DNA of 24,049 nt from Ophiothrix spiculata (taxonomy: Eukaryota > Echinodermata > Ophiuroidea > Amphilepidida > Ophiotrichidae): assembly GCA_000969725.1 (NCBI GenBank), contig JXSR01S064401.1; one strand, given 5' to 3'. The stretch's first letter is position 1. Every line of letters begins with the position of its first letter. Shown here piece by piece: positions 9,843 through 18,334 of the stretch. The translations under genes were made by a program, and so were the position numbers. The notes beneath the pieces were generated by a model. That model saw nothing but the letters and a program-made list of their open reading frames with translations, was not told where the DNA came from and ran no database searches.

Positions 9843-10143
9843 AGGATTTTTTAGGAAGTTCTACAGTTTCATCCAGTTCCTGGTGCATCTGTATAGAGTA
9901 ATAGAAGCATCAGCATGGTCACGATTGCATATTATTGCCACCTGTATAGTAATGGCAGTCAACTTGATATAAAAAAGTAATGTGTTTAATTAATTTTATA
10001 ACCATTTTGTAATGATGAAATCGTACTGGTAGTCAGTTTAAAGCTAAACGTATGCTTACTTGAATACAATCTTTGTATCAAAACAGTGCAATACCTATGT
10101 AGTTTTTATCAAATGACAGCGTAATGCCACTGCAACTTTTTAA
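9843..10143. other. Spacer between two CGTGTTA blocks
   Basis: AT-rich, no ORF or structure of note. It may be the interior of a single element whose ends carry the CGTGTTA blocks, or unrelated sequence. Confidence 0.4.
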
Positions 10144-10144
10144 A

Positions 10145-10244
10145 GTTAACACGGGTTGCAAAATCTCTCGGCCCTAGTCGTGTTACTAGTCGTGTTAGTA
10201 GTCGTGATAAAACGTAAGTGAGAACAGCAACCAGTGTTAGCAGA
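10145..10244. repeat. CGTGTTA/CGTGATA repeat, second block
   Basis: Direct homologue of 9628-9716. It includes TAACACGGG, TAGTCGTGATAAAACG, TAAGTGAGAACAGCAACC and GTGTTAG. A 12-bp tandem (10174-10209) lies within it. Confidence 0.6.
10174..10209 (+). repeat. 12-bp tandem repeat, three units
   Basis: CTAGTCGTGTTA (10174-10185), CTAGTCGTGTTA (10186-10197) and GTAGTCGTGATA (10198-10209). Confidence 0.8.
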
Positions 10245-11074
10245 AATTTTTGTGGAATGTTGTAAACAAGATAATCCGAGTGAATTCTAAATATGAACAC
10301 AACTACTATAACAGATAAGTAAATTAATAAATAAAATTCTTGAAAAAATCAGTATAAATCTTTCATTAAGGGCATAAATTATTACAGTCCCCCAAAGAGT
10401 CATGTTTCACAGGATAAAATTTCCCGTAATCTGGGTCTAACTTTAGTCCAAGATTAAGATTAACTCTTTTTTGTATACGGACCTTAACAGTTAGGCTGAT
10501 CCTTACTGCTGGCATTACCATAGAATTAAGACTAAGAACTATCACCTGATATGAGCACACTAGCTAAATGTGAGCTTGACGCTATGACCCCACCGTAGGT
10601 CAATGTGCGCAGCACGACTAATTTCTATCTTGGGTCACCAGCATTTCATTTCGCCTTGTATTGTGTAGACTCATGTATGTAAATTACCCCTAATATCTTG
10701 GTCAAAAAAGATCGCCCAGCGATACGACCGTGCATATATGTAGATATTGTGAATAAGTTTCAGTTGTTGTTTTGTGAATCAGAATCGTACTATTGTTTTA
10801 ATGGTCAATTTTGTGAACAAATTATGAATTCATGACGTAGCATCATTGATTTAGTATTATACCGCCCTTCTCATGTAGCTATTCGGTGAAGTGCCACTAT
10901 AATACTCTGTTTTACGTACAATTCTATATTTCATAGGTCACATTATACAGAGTACAGAGCGAATTCTGGGTTCAGGTTTCACCGCTGATGTGGTCACGCA
11001 TGCTCAGTGCCCTGGCTCAGTAATAGTATTGCTGATATTCTTTATAAGTAATTTTGAGCACTCTTGACTGCAAC
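10245..11074. other. Non-coding stretch, no gene recognised
   Basis: Mixed composition. Bases 10430-10545 carry GATTAAG/AATTAAGAC-like words that could be an old repeat, but no clear ends are visible. Confidence 0.5.
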
Positions 11075-11146
11075 TTCTCTTTGTGGCCTAGTGGTTTGCG
11101 TGATGGACACTAATATTTGGTATCGTGTTCGTCTGCTCAGTTTTGA
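11075..11146 (+). repeat. tRNA-like sequence (box A intact, box B decayed)
   Basis: TGGCCTAGTGG at 11084-11094 matches the internal RNA polymerase III box A consensus TRGYNNARNGG. About 40 bases downstream TGTTCGTCTGC resembles box B at 8 of 11 positions. The spacing suits a tRNA, but no convincing full clover leaf can be drawn. It is probably a tRNA pseudogene or tRNA-derived SINE head. Confidence 0.3.
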
Positions 11147-11319
11147 GACGCCTGAAGATTGTTTTTCAGCTCATGTTCGAGACTCTTGATGATTTTTAAA
11201 ATCCTAATTTACCTTTAAATTTAATTTGTTTGTGGATTGTAAGCTTACTATGTATGTATCATATTTGATATTTTTTCTCTTTTTTCTTAAACCTAATACC
11301 CTTGAACATACGTGCCGTG

Positions 11320-11342
11320 GCTACAGAGCTTCACTCTGTAGC
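11320..11342. repeat. Perfect hairpin, 9-bp stem, 5-base loop
   Basis: GCTACAGAG (11320-11328), loop CTTCA, then CTCTGTAGC (11334-11342). It is compact and GC-balanced. It does not match the histone 3' stem-loop consensus. Confidence 0.7.
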
Positions 11343-12164
11343 TGACGCTTCTACAAACTCTAACCTCCACATCCATTCCCACCCACCAAACCCCACCTAC
11401 CATAACATATCTGGGTTATCATAAACCTGTAAAAACTCAACTTGAAAACCAGTTTATATTAAACAATCTCCAAATAGCTAGTTCAGCTGACTTTTAATTT
11501 GATAATCCCTTCTGCTGTTGAACATCCAGGTATGCGGTTCATTACAGGACACCTCAATTCAGCGTATAATTCGGCATGGTTATTGACCAAGATGAGGGTA
11601 ATAATGATCTATCATTGAGTCTTCTTCAAACACGGACGCATCTGTAGCCTGTCCGCCCAAATCACTTCCAACTCATTATTCTTACTAACAGGCATGCATG
11701 TGTGATTATAGATGTACTGGTTCTCTTTGCTTCTCTAGTTTTATAAATAACTCTTTGTAAATAGAGAAATAATCCATATGATAAGGTGAAATACTGCAAA
11801 CTCTTAAGGGTATGAAAAATAAATTTTAATATTATAGATATTGATGTCAGATTTGTTCATATATTTACAATTTTGTGAAAATTTTTCTAAACATATTTTC
11901 ACCAAATGTTTTTAGGACAATTGCCAAGTGTGGCATTTATTTATATCTAAAGCAAATTTGTCTTAGTACTCTTTTAAACAAAAGTCACCCAAGAGAGTTA
12001 TAACTGACCCATCCACATTTTGAGTGAAAAACTTGCCCCTTTTAAAAGTAATTTTTCATTAATCTACGATGTGTCGCTCGTGTGGCTTTCACTCTTTGAT
12101 ACTTAAATAAGAAGTAAAAAAAATGAGGACATTATGTTTAAAGGTACCTAGAAATATTTGATTC

Positions 12165-12196
12165 CAAACAGATTTGACCCCAAACAGATTTGACCC
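12165..12196 (+). repeat. 16-bp tandem repeat, two exact units
   Basis: CAAACAGATTTGACCC at 12165-12180 and again at 12181-12196. Confidence 0.85.
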
Positions 12197-12613
12197 AACT
12201 CTCAAAATTATATGACGGAAATAACAAGAGCATGTTCCATTGTCATGCTTGTAAATATTCGGACTGGCGAGCGGACCCGTATTGTCAAGATCAGCTACGG
12301 GTATAGTGGATGGTTCAATATTAGTTTAGAATAAATAAATCCACACGCAAGCACAATACTTCAACTAAAATATTATTATTACTGCTGAAAACATAAATTA
12401 TAAATTGAATCAAAACATTTTGCAGGGTACATAATAAAAATTGGATTCACTTAACAAAAGATGCCCCAAGACTCTTGTTCGTCATAATGTCTTGATTGTC
12501 ACCAAGCCACATGACATTGTACTTAAGCAAATCTATCAATTATTGAACAAGTTTGCCTGATCATGGACTGCTGTCAGTCGGAATCTGTCACACCTCGGCG
12601 AGTCGAGTAAGCT

Positions 12614-12629
12614 TGTCATTTTTATGACA
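12614..12629. repeat. Small hairpin, 6-bp stem
   Basis: TGTCAT, loop TTTT, ATGACA. It lies in a locally less AT-rich patch; no function is implied. Confidence 0.5.
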
Positions 12630-13348
12630 GGTTTGTATGAGCGAAAATAATCGGGTTGCGTCTGTTGGACAGGCGTAAGGGTTGACCAGTGTTGGTTATA
12701 GCTACATGGTGGCGATAATTAGAATTCTGTGTTGTGGCCATTTCTGACATAAAAAGGAGAGATGGTAATTGTAAAGGAACCTAAGAATTGTTCTTATGTT
12801 TTTTAATCGCTTGACTCTGTTTGAAAAAAGAAAAAAAAGAGTTACATCCTTTATCTTAAAAAAGAGATTACCTGAAAGTGTTTGAACCTGAGTTAAATGT
12901 GATTTCTTAAAATTTTCCACTAATGCAAAATGTTCAATTTGAACTTTTAAAAGATTTAAATTCCCTCTTCCGATAACTTTAATTTTTTTCTCCTGTGAAC
13001 TCACATACAAAGTTCCTGCTTCTTGAAATTCATAGAAAATGATGAGAAAATATTGTAATTTTAAAATTTATTTTTAATAATGCAAAAGTGCCCAGTACAA
13101 CATCTGAACATGTGGTAAGTTTTCTGTGATCGTAATACAAACATTGCTCAAAACACAAACACTTAATTAGATAAACAACTGTAGCATTTCATTTAGATTT
13201 TGAAAAACTTGTTTATGTTTTTGTCCTTTTGTCTAATTAAAAGCAGGTTATTTTAAAGTTTACCTGCAAATTCAGTTAAAACACTTGCAAACAAACATAC
13301 AAACCATGCATGAGATAACAGAAATAAAAATTCTCACATTTATCATTT

Positions 13349-13387
13349 AAGTGAATTCACATAAAGTGTGATGATCTTTTGACCATG
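13349..13387 (+). repeat. Upstream partial copy of the repeat-block edge
   Basis: ACATAAAGTGTGATGATCTTTTGACCAT, 28 bases, occurs identically at 13360-13387 and 13711-13738. A little similarity (AAGTGAA) extends further left. Beyond the right edge the two copies diverge. Confidence 0.7.
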
Positions 13388-13714
13388 TATGAGACTGTCC
13401 ACCACAAACTGCCTGTAAAGTTGGCTCCTGGTCAATTTTATTTTTGCAGATTCAAATATAACATATATCAGCTTTAAAATGATAGTTGAATCAAGTTCAT
13501 ATGACTCCCAGCGGTGGAGCTACCAATCTTTGAAGCATGACATGTCAGAATATGTAAAATGAAATTGAAACTTATTTCATGTACATTTCCAAAGGAGTTT
13601 TATCTGGAATATGTTAATGTATTTTGCCCAGTATTTCAAAATAAAAATTGCTGACTTTATGAGAGGTTTAAGGTGGCTGGTCACATTCAACGTAAGTGAA
13701 CAAACACAGAACAT

Positions 13715-13965
13715 AAAGTGTGATGATCTTTTGACCATTTAAAACATGCATGACAACAACCCAATCAAAGACATTGGTAACAGGTGTAAACATATTATGA
13801 TAACATTAAGTCAACATATCAAATCAAAATGATCTTCACACCAAACCAGTGAAAACCTGCAGTGAAAACGCATTCGCCGATCCAGCCTTGATGCAATATC
13901 AATACAACTGCAGAAATACACAGCATGTGATTTCTGAGTGTGTTTTTTCCAATCAAATGCTTATC
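13715..13965 (+). repeat. Duplicated block at the assembly gap, left copy
   Basis: The 251 bases directly before the N run match the 251 bases directly after it (14016-14266), with no indel and five differences, all transitions (98.0% identity). It ends exactly at the gap edge, which points to two overlapping contigs or two haplotypes that were not merged. Confidence 0.85.
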
Positions 13966-14015
13966 NNNNNNNNNNNNNNNNNNNNNNNNNNNNNNNNNNN
14001 NNNNNNNNNNNNNNN
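13966..14015. other. Assembly gap, 50 N
   Basis: A run of exactly 50 N, the size of a placeholder gap. Because the same sequence lies on both sides, the true gap length may be zero or negative. Confidence 0.95.
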
Positions 14016-14266
14016 AAAGTGTGATGATCTTTTGACCATTTAAAACATGCATGACAACAACCCAATCAAAGACATTGGTAACAGGTGTAAACATATTATG
14101 ATAACATTAAATCAACATATCAAATCAAAATGATCTTCACACCAAACCAGTGAAAACCTGCAGTGAAAACGCATCCACCGATCCAGCCTTGATGCAATAT
14201 CAATACAACCGCAGAAATACACAGCATGTGATTTCTGAGTGTGTTTTTTCCAATCAAATGCTCATC
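14016..14266 (+). repeat. Duplicated block at the assembly gap, right copy
   Basis: Starts at the first base after the gap and pairs with 13715-13965 at a constant offset of 301. The two minus-strand ORFs seen across these copies are the same reading frame duplicated. Confidence 0.85.
14071..14228 (+). repeat. Left arm of the long inverted repeat
   Basis: Inverted partner of 15461-15615; also present as 13770-13927 in the copy left of the gap. Confidence 0.75.
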
Positions 14267-14300
14267 CAAGATTGTATTTACTGAAGTGATAGCCCAATCA

Positions 14301-14327
14301 GGGGGGGGGAGAGGGAGAGGGGGGGAG
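14301..14327 (+). repeat. G-rich tract with quadruplex potential
   Basis: G9, AGA, GGG, AGA, G7, A, GG. At least four G-runs of three or more can be chosen with short loops, so an intramolecular G-quadruplex is plausible. It is located inside the candidate inverted-repeat element. Confidence 0.7.
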
Positions 14328-15460
14328 GTATCAAATCTACATGGTATATGTATGTGTGCCTGACTTCGGGGGCTACTTTTTACATATTTTGGTATATCGA
14401 TCAGGTAGTTTTCATCATAGATAGATAATTGTGTGTATTTTTGGAAATTTTGAAATAACAAAAACATCCAATTTGAGTAAAATTTTCCCTTTAGAATTGA
14501 TATACTGATAGTTTGGTTTTTGAGCCAAAAATATAATTGGTATAGAGTTTTTTAGAGTTTGCGAGACACATATGTATACAATTTTTTGGAAGAACCCCCA
14601 CCCCCTTGGAGCCCAATCAATTACACTCTGCACATTATGGCAAACCATGATGTGTATTTTAGAACTTAAATAAACACAGCGCTAACATGGTCAAATGAGC
14701 AATAGATACAAGTGACTTCCTGATCCAGTTATGGAGCTGAGAGATTGGAAATCAAGTAATAAGCACTAAGAAAAACACCTGTCTCGCAACTCCAAAATTC
14801 AGATTTCAATTTGAAAAATTAATAGTCTTTCAATTGGATGGGTATTATCCTGAAAGAGGTTGTTGAATAGCAAAGTGCGGAGGGAGTGTGTCTGCATTAT
14901 TTTTAGGGTATATTTTCACCAATTTGTATATTTTGATGATCTGATGGGTTGAGGTTCTGACAGGCAAAAGTGCATATATGAGGTTCTTCATTTTGACTAG
15001 ATTAGTTATGTGTTATAGGCATTCTTTGTCATCATCGTTTGACCTAAATGTTACTTCACTTTGACCAATGTCTCATCCTTTGGTCTCAGGTGCATGTGAA
15101 GGTGGTTTCTTTCTGTTTTAATTGAAATACACATCTCTATTTTTTTCTTCTTTTTTATGATTATGTCGTTAACAATAAGTGAATCTATGGAATTATTTTC
15201 ACCATGCTTTTTTCTAAATTCAAAATTTCTAATTCACATCTCTATTTTGAAATGGTGTTCATAAAATATCTTTTTGTGACATAATTTGTTTGTAGTTCAT
15301 TTTATTCCTTTTATATTTCTTTTCATTTTTGAAAAATGTCATGAATTGCTCTTTCTAAACATTTCTTTTTTGGACAATTGTATTAAAAATCTTACAAACA
15401 GGTGCTGTTTATTGGAAGTTGTTTACCAAAATTTATATCTTTTTCAGTTATTAAAAATAA

Positions 15461-15615
15461 CATGCTATGTATTTCTGTGGTTGTATTGATATCACATCAA
15501 GGCTGGATCGGTAAATAAGTTTTCACCGCAGGTTTTCACTGGCTTGGTGTGAAGATCATTTTGATTTAATATGTTGACTTAATGATATCATGTGTTTACA
15601 CCTGTTAACATTGAC
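15461..15615 (-). repeat. Right arm of the long inverted repeat
   Basis: Reverse-complement partner of 14071-14228. Outside its right end the sequence is ordinary AT-rich DNA. Confidence 0.75.
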
Positions 15616-16640
15616 TATTCTAAAATTATGTTTTTGCAATCATACCATGCTTTCAATGACATTTTCATTAAAGGGTATTTTCATCTTATTATGTAAAATA
15701 AAACCAAAATAAAGAAATATTGAACTTGGCATTTTTCAACCTGTTTTAATTTCCTGAATTTCAGATGGAATTGTGATAACCAATGTGTGTGAAGTAGTTT
15801 TTTGAAAAAATGCAAACCTGTACCCGTGACCTATACATCATTGACAAACCGGGATGACAGACGACACTAGCGGTCCCACTAGCGGTCCGGGGACCGCGAT
15901 GGATTTTTCCCCCTTATTTTCCCATTGAATCTGTACAGTGAGAACTATGAGATTTATAGCAGTTAGGGATGAATAGAAGATTGATAACCTACTAAATGAC
16001 AAGATAAATTTAGAAAATTAAACATCCTCTAGGTATGAAAACGTGACATTGATGAATGACATTTGACCCATATAACTTGATCATATTTTGACCAAATTTA
16101 ACTAATTGCATGATCTGACTCGTGTAATCCGCATCATTTCTGAAAAAACAATACTGAAATTTCATTGTTACGTTAACAAACATAAACAATATACAATTTA
16201 GATAATTGAAATTGTCCGTGTGATCTAAGAGTGGCACGAGTCCTCCTTTGCCTATGACTGACCTATATACTTGATAGAGATGTGACACAACAATAGAAAG
16301 ATGAAACGGTGCTCCTTTTATGCTTTCTCCTTGTGTTTGCTGAAATTTCAATAACATTTTGTATCCCTAACCAAACAAACTCATCTTAAAACCAATCAAA
16401 ACCACTAAGACGTTATTCAATTGAAGGGATGTTCACCAATTGCCTCTCTTTTTTACACCCGATGTTCAAATTTGCGGAAAAGAAAACAAGAAAACAGTTG
16501 GTTTTTGGATTGACCTGGCCTACAAATCAATCCCACCTCATGAGACCTTGTTATCTATCTAACCTTGTGGTTTACAATATCAACATTTACCAATGATCAT
16601 ACACCTGCCCTATGCAATGTCCAATGATGGTCAGTGAACA
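15616..16640. other. Non-coding stretch, no gene recognised
   Basis: Includes the small GC-rich repeat at 15865-15897. The 115-codon minus-strand ORF at 16010-16357 is among the longest in the window, but it has no ATG context, motif or family resemblance that I can support. Confidence 0.5.
15865..15897. repeat. 12-bp tandem repeat followed by its own inverted end
   Basis: CACTAGCGGTCC is exactly repeated at 15865-15876 and 15877-15888. GCGGTCC (15882-15888) then pairs with GGACCGC (15891-15897) across GG. This is an unusually GC-rich patch. Confidence 0.75.
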
Positions 16641-16758
16641 GGCTGCATTCGGCCGGACCAGTTGTCATAATTAAGAATGACCAAACATATAGATGACTGG
16701 CTGCATTCGGCCGGACCAGCATCTTTTTCATAATTAAGACTGACCAAACGTGTAGATG
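16641..16758 (+). repeat. Tandem duplication, two units of 58 and about 60 bp
   Basis: Both units start GGCTGCATTCGGCCGGACCA (16641 and 16699) and continue with TCATAATTAAGA and TGACCAAAC, then TAGATG. The second unit carries a few extra bases (ATCTTT). Confidence 0.8.
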
Positions 16759-16759
16759 C

Positions 16760-17604
16760 TTGTTACACAAGGACATGATACTTTTTACAATCAAGTTCAA
16801 TTGTGTTGTCTTTGCTCGCCAAGGGAATTTGTTTTTGCGTTGTTTTTATAAACAACAAGATTGGAAACATAAGCTTGAGGATCCTTTTGTTTCTTCATAT
16901 TTGCCTGATTACTTGCAATATGTGATGGTTGACATAATTTGAAAAAATAAAAGAATTAAAAATACGGATGATTGGTTGATTGTGAATGGAAAGGATGTTG
17001 GGTGTTGTGGGTCCATATCGATTACAATGGCCTTGCTGACTGTGGCATGATGGGGATATTTACTTGATTGATTGTCCCCTTTCCCCCATTGTGGTCATCA
17101 TGTTTTAGTGCACTTTAACCTAGTTTTGTTACGTTTGTAGTATCAAATGTCGGTCACTTTGATGAGTTTTCTTTTTCTGGCATCTTGTGATGTTTAATTA
17201 ATACATCAATCTTGTATATATTTCAATTCATGTAAAAGCTGCATTGGCAGTGTCCCACATTGTCCATTATGTTATCACTAATTAAAAAAAAGCAGTTTTT
17301 ACTCTTAATCATTTTTTTTATTTGGTAGATATTTCATGCATTTGTTGCAAATTTAGAAATAGCTTTGAAATAGGATATAGGAAAGAAGCCATGCCGAATC
17401 CCAGCCTACTTGGTCAATGTCATATGGTTTTTCACTGGACCACATATTTTGTGGCATGAATGGTAGATAATGGATGAATCTGCACCAACCGTTTACCCCT
17501 TTCCCTGGTAGACCCTCAAAAGACACAACAGTTGTGAATTTCTGGCAAAATTTTTATATTTTCCAGACCAGTTTCCTAAAAACAGTATTTATGTTCAACT
17601 TTAA
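16760..17604. other. No recognised gene; possible decayed coding pieces
   Basis: A 60-codon plus ORF (16760-16942) ends YLPDYLQYVMVDII with balanced composition, and short open patches follow near 17000. A splice-acceptor-like TTTTTATATTTTCCAG ends at about 17555. None can be joined into a recognisable protein. Confidence 0.3.
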
Positions 17605-17808
17605 AACTTTGCAAATGGTTCTTTAGTCTCATCAATTGAAAAACTAGCATTTATCTCCCTTCCATCAATAAAACAGAAAATTGTGGTTGCTTTGAATGAA
17701 GCTATAAAGACCAATATCACTGACAGGTTTTCCATTTATAGGGATGATGTAAAACCAACATCCCTGCCTCCATCATTGGTGGCTAGGCATGCAGAGCTTG
17801 TCCGGTAA
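17605..17808 (+). pseudogene. Open coding-like stretch upstream of the Harbinger MITE
   Basis: The plus frame is open for 67 codons between TAA at 17602-17604 and TAA at 17806-17808, with no ATG. It contains SSIEKLAFISLPSIKQK and ends SLVARHAELVR. The composition looks protein-like, but I recognise no family. The terminating TAA is itself the transposon target site. Two readings are possible. It may be an exon that ends at a GTAAGT splice donor disrupted by the MITE. Alternatively it may be part of a decayed gene that continues, one base out of frame, into 18089-18334. A chance ORF cannot be excluded in AT-rich DNA. Confidence 0.25.
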
Positions 17809-18086
17809 GGGACGCACCATTAGACTTCAAGGGGGGGAGCAGGAAGTTTGGGTTAGGACAAGTTTTTTTTTTCTCCAGCCTGGCAGGGAAAGGTTTTTTT
17901 TTTTAGTGTCTGATGAGGCAAAGTAGTTGTAGATGGGGGCATTTTTCATTCCCCAGTGGGTCAAGTTTTTTTTTTCTCCTGTGTGTGGGTCAAGTTTTTT
18001 TTTTTTTTTCACCTTTGGGTGGGTAAAGGTTTTTTTTTTTCAAAAAACTTCCTGCTCCCCCCCCTTGAAGTCTAATGGTGCGTCCC
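17809..18086. mobile_element. PIF/Harbinger-like MITE, 278 bp, TSD TAA
   Basis: Terminal inverted repeats of about 41 bp start GGGACGCACCATTAGACTTC on the left (17809-17849) and mirror this on the right (18045-18086), differing by one G in a G7/G8 run. The 3-bp direct repeat TAA flanks it at 17806-17808 and 18087-18089. A TWA target duplication with G-rich inverted ends is typical of the PIF/Harbinger superfamily. The interior has five related units of a GGTCAAG or GGTAAAGG-like head followed by T9-T16, so the element is partly built of T tracts. It has no transposase and would depend on an autonomous relative. The near-identity of the two ends suggests a fairly recent insertion. Confidence 0.85.
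17857..18040 (+). repeat. Five G/A-headed T-tract units inside the Harbinger MITE
   Basis: Units near 17857, 17887, 17958, 17987 and 18020 each have a short GG(T/A)(C/A)AAG(G) head and a run of 9 to 16 T. The spacing is irregular. Confidence 0.65.
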
Positions 18087-18088
18087 TA

Positions 18089-18334
18089 AGTGTTAGAGAT
18101 TTCTTACCAAAACTAGTGCATGTGTTTCTGTTATTGTTTGAACCTCACTATTCTAAAGTCTTTAACATCGAAAAGGGGGCAAATGTTTTAAACAAAAGAA
18201 TAGAAAGGGTCATTTTTGTTATGCTATTGGCTGCGAGGCAACAAATTGTTGATAATCATATTTGTATAGAGTGGTATGCCCCTTTACATGGTAGGTCATC
18301 AATCATCAGATTTTGTTATTGTCAATTCAACTAA
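18089..18334 (+). pseudogene. Open coding-like stretch downstream of the Harbinger MITE
   Basis: The host sequence right of the MITE is open for 81 codons to TAA at 18332-18334. It starts SVRDFLPKLVHVFLLLFEPH and later carries ERVIFVMLLAARQQ. In the pre-insertion sequence this frame is shifted by one base relative to the open frame of 17605-17805. That would fit a decayed gene with a frameshift, or intronic sequence after a donor. The ATG-initiated ORF that appears to include it starts inside the MITE and is artificial. No family was recognised. Confidence 0.22.

Larger units (their letters stand above)
11147..13348. other. Non-coding stretch, no gene recognised
   Basis: AT-rich with small structures listed separately (11320, 12165, 12614). 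Bases 12560-12700 are less AT-rich. The 102-codon minus-strand ORF at 12702-13010 is rich in Lys, Leu, Phe and Asn with no motif, and is taken as chance. Confidence 0.55.
14071..15615. mobile_element. Candidate non-autonomous DNA transposon with about 155-bp inverted repeats
   Basis: Bases 14071-14228 and 15461-15615 are inverted copies of each other, roughly 85-90% identical by eye with one small indel. A shared core is CGATCCAGCCTTGATG on the left and its complement CATCAAGGCTGGATCG on the right. The interior of about 1.23 kb is AT-rich and has no transposase-like ORF. The outer limits are where similarity fades (GACATTGGTAACAGG against GTCAATGTTAACAGG). No clean target duplication could be fixed, so this could also be two separate opposite-facing insertions of one repeat family. 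The left arm is present twice because of the duplication at the gap. Confidence 0.5.

Noticed and set aside
11320..11342. Histone 3' stem-loop
   Set aside because: Stem length (9) and loop (CTTCA) do not match the 6-bp stem and 4-base loop of histone mRNAs, and no histone gene is nearby.
12702..13010. 102-codon minus-strand ORF
   Set aside because: Rich in Lys, Leu, Phe and Asn from AT-rich DNA. It has no motif, domain or membrane pattern typical of a known family and no supporting splice or promoter signals.
2385..13395. Recurring ACCATG(C/T)ATGAGA words at about 2386, 13305 and 13383
   Set aside because: The matches are only 12-15 bases with no shared flanks, so a common repeat cannot be supported.
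14120..14467. 115-codon minus-strand ORF near the gap
   Set aside because: Half of it is the duplicated repeat block (the same frame as 13819-14094) and the rest reads through a G-rich simple tract. It is a repeat-derived frame, not a gene.
16010..16357. 115-codon minus-strand ORF, joint longest in the window
   Set aside because: No recognisable family or motif. In this base composition ORFs of about 60-115 codons occur many times on both strands, so length alone is not evidence.
17933..18334. 133-codon plus ORF starting inside the MITE
   Set aside because: The first half is translated poly(T) MITE sequence (Phe runs). Only the host part from 18089 is kept, as a weak pseudogene candidate.
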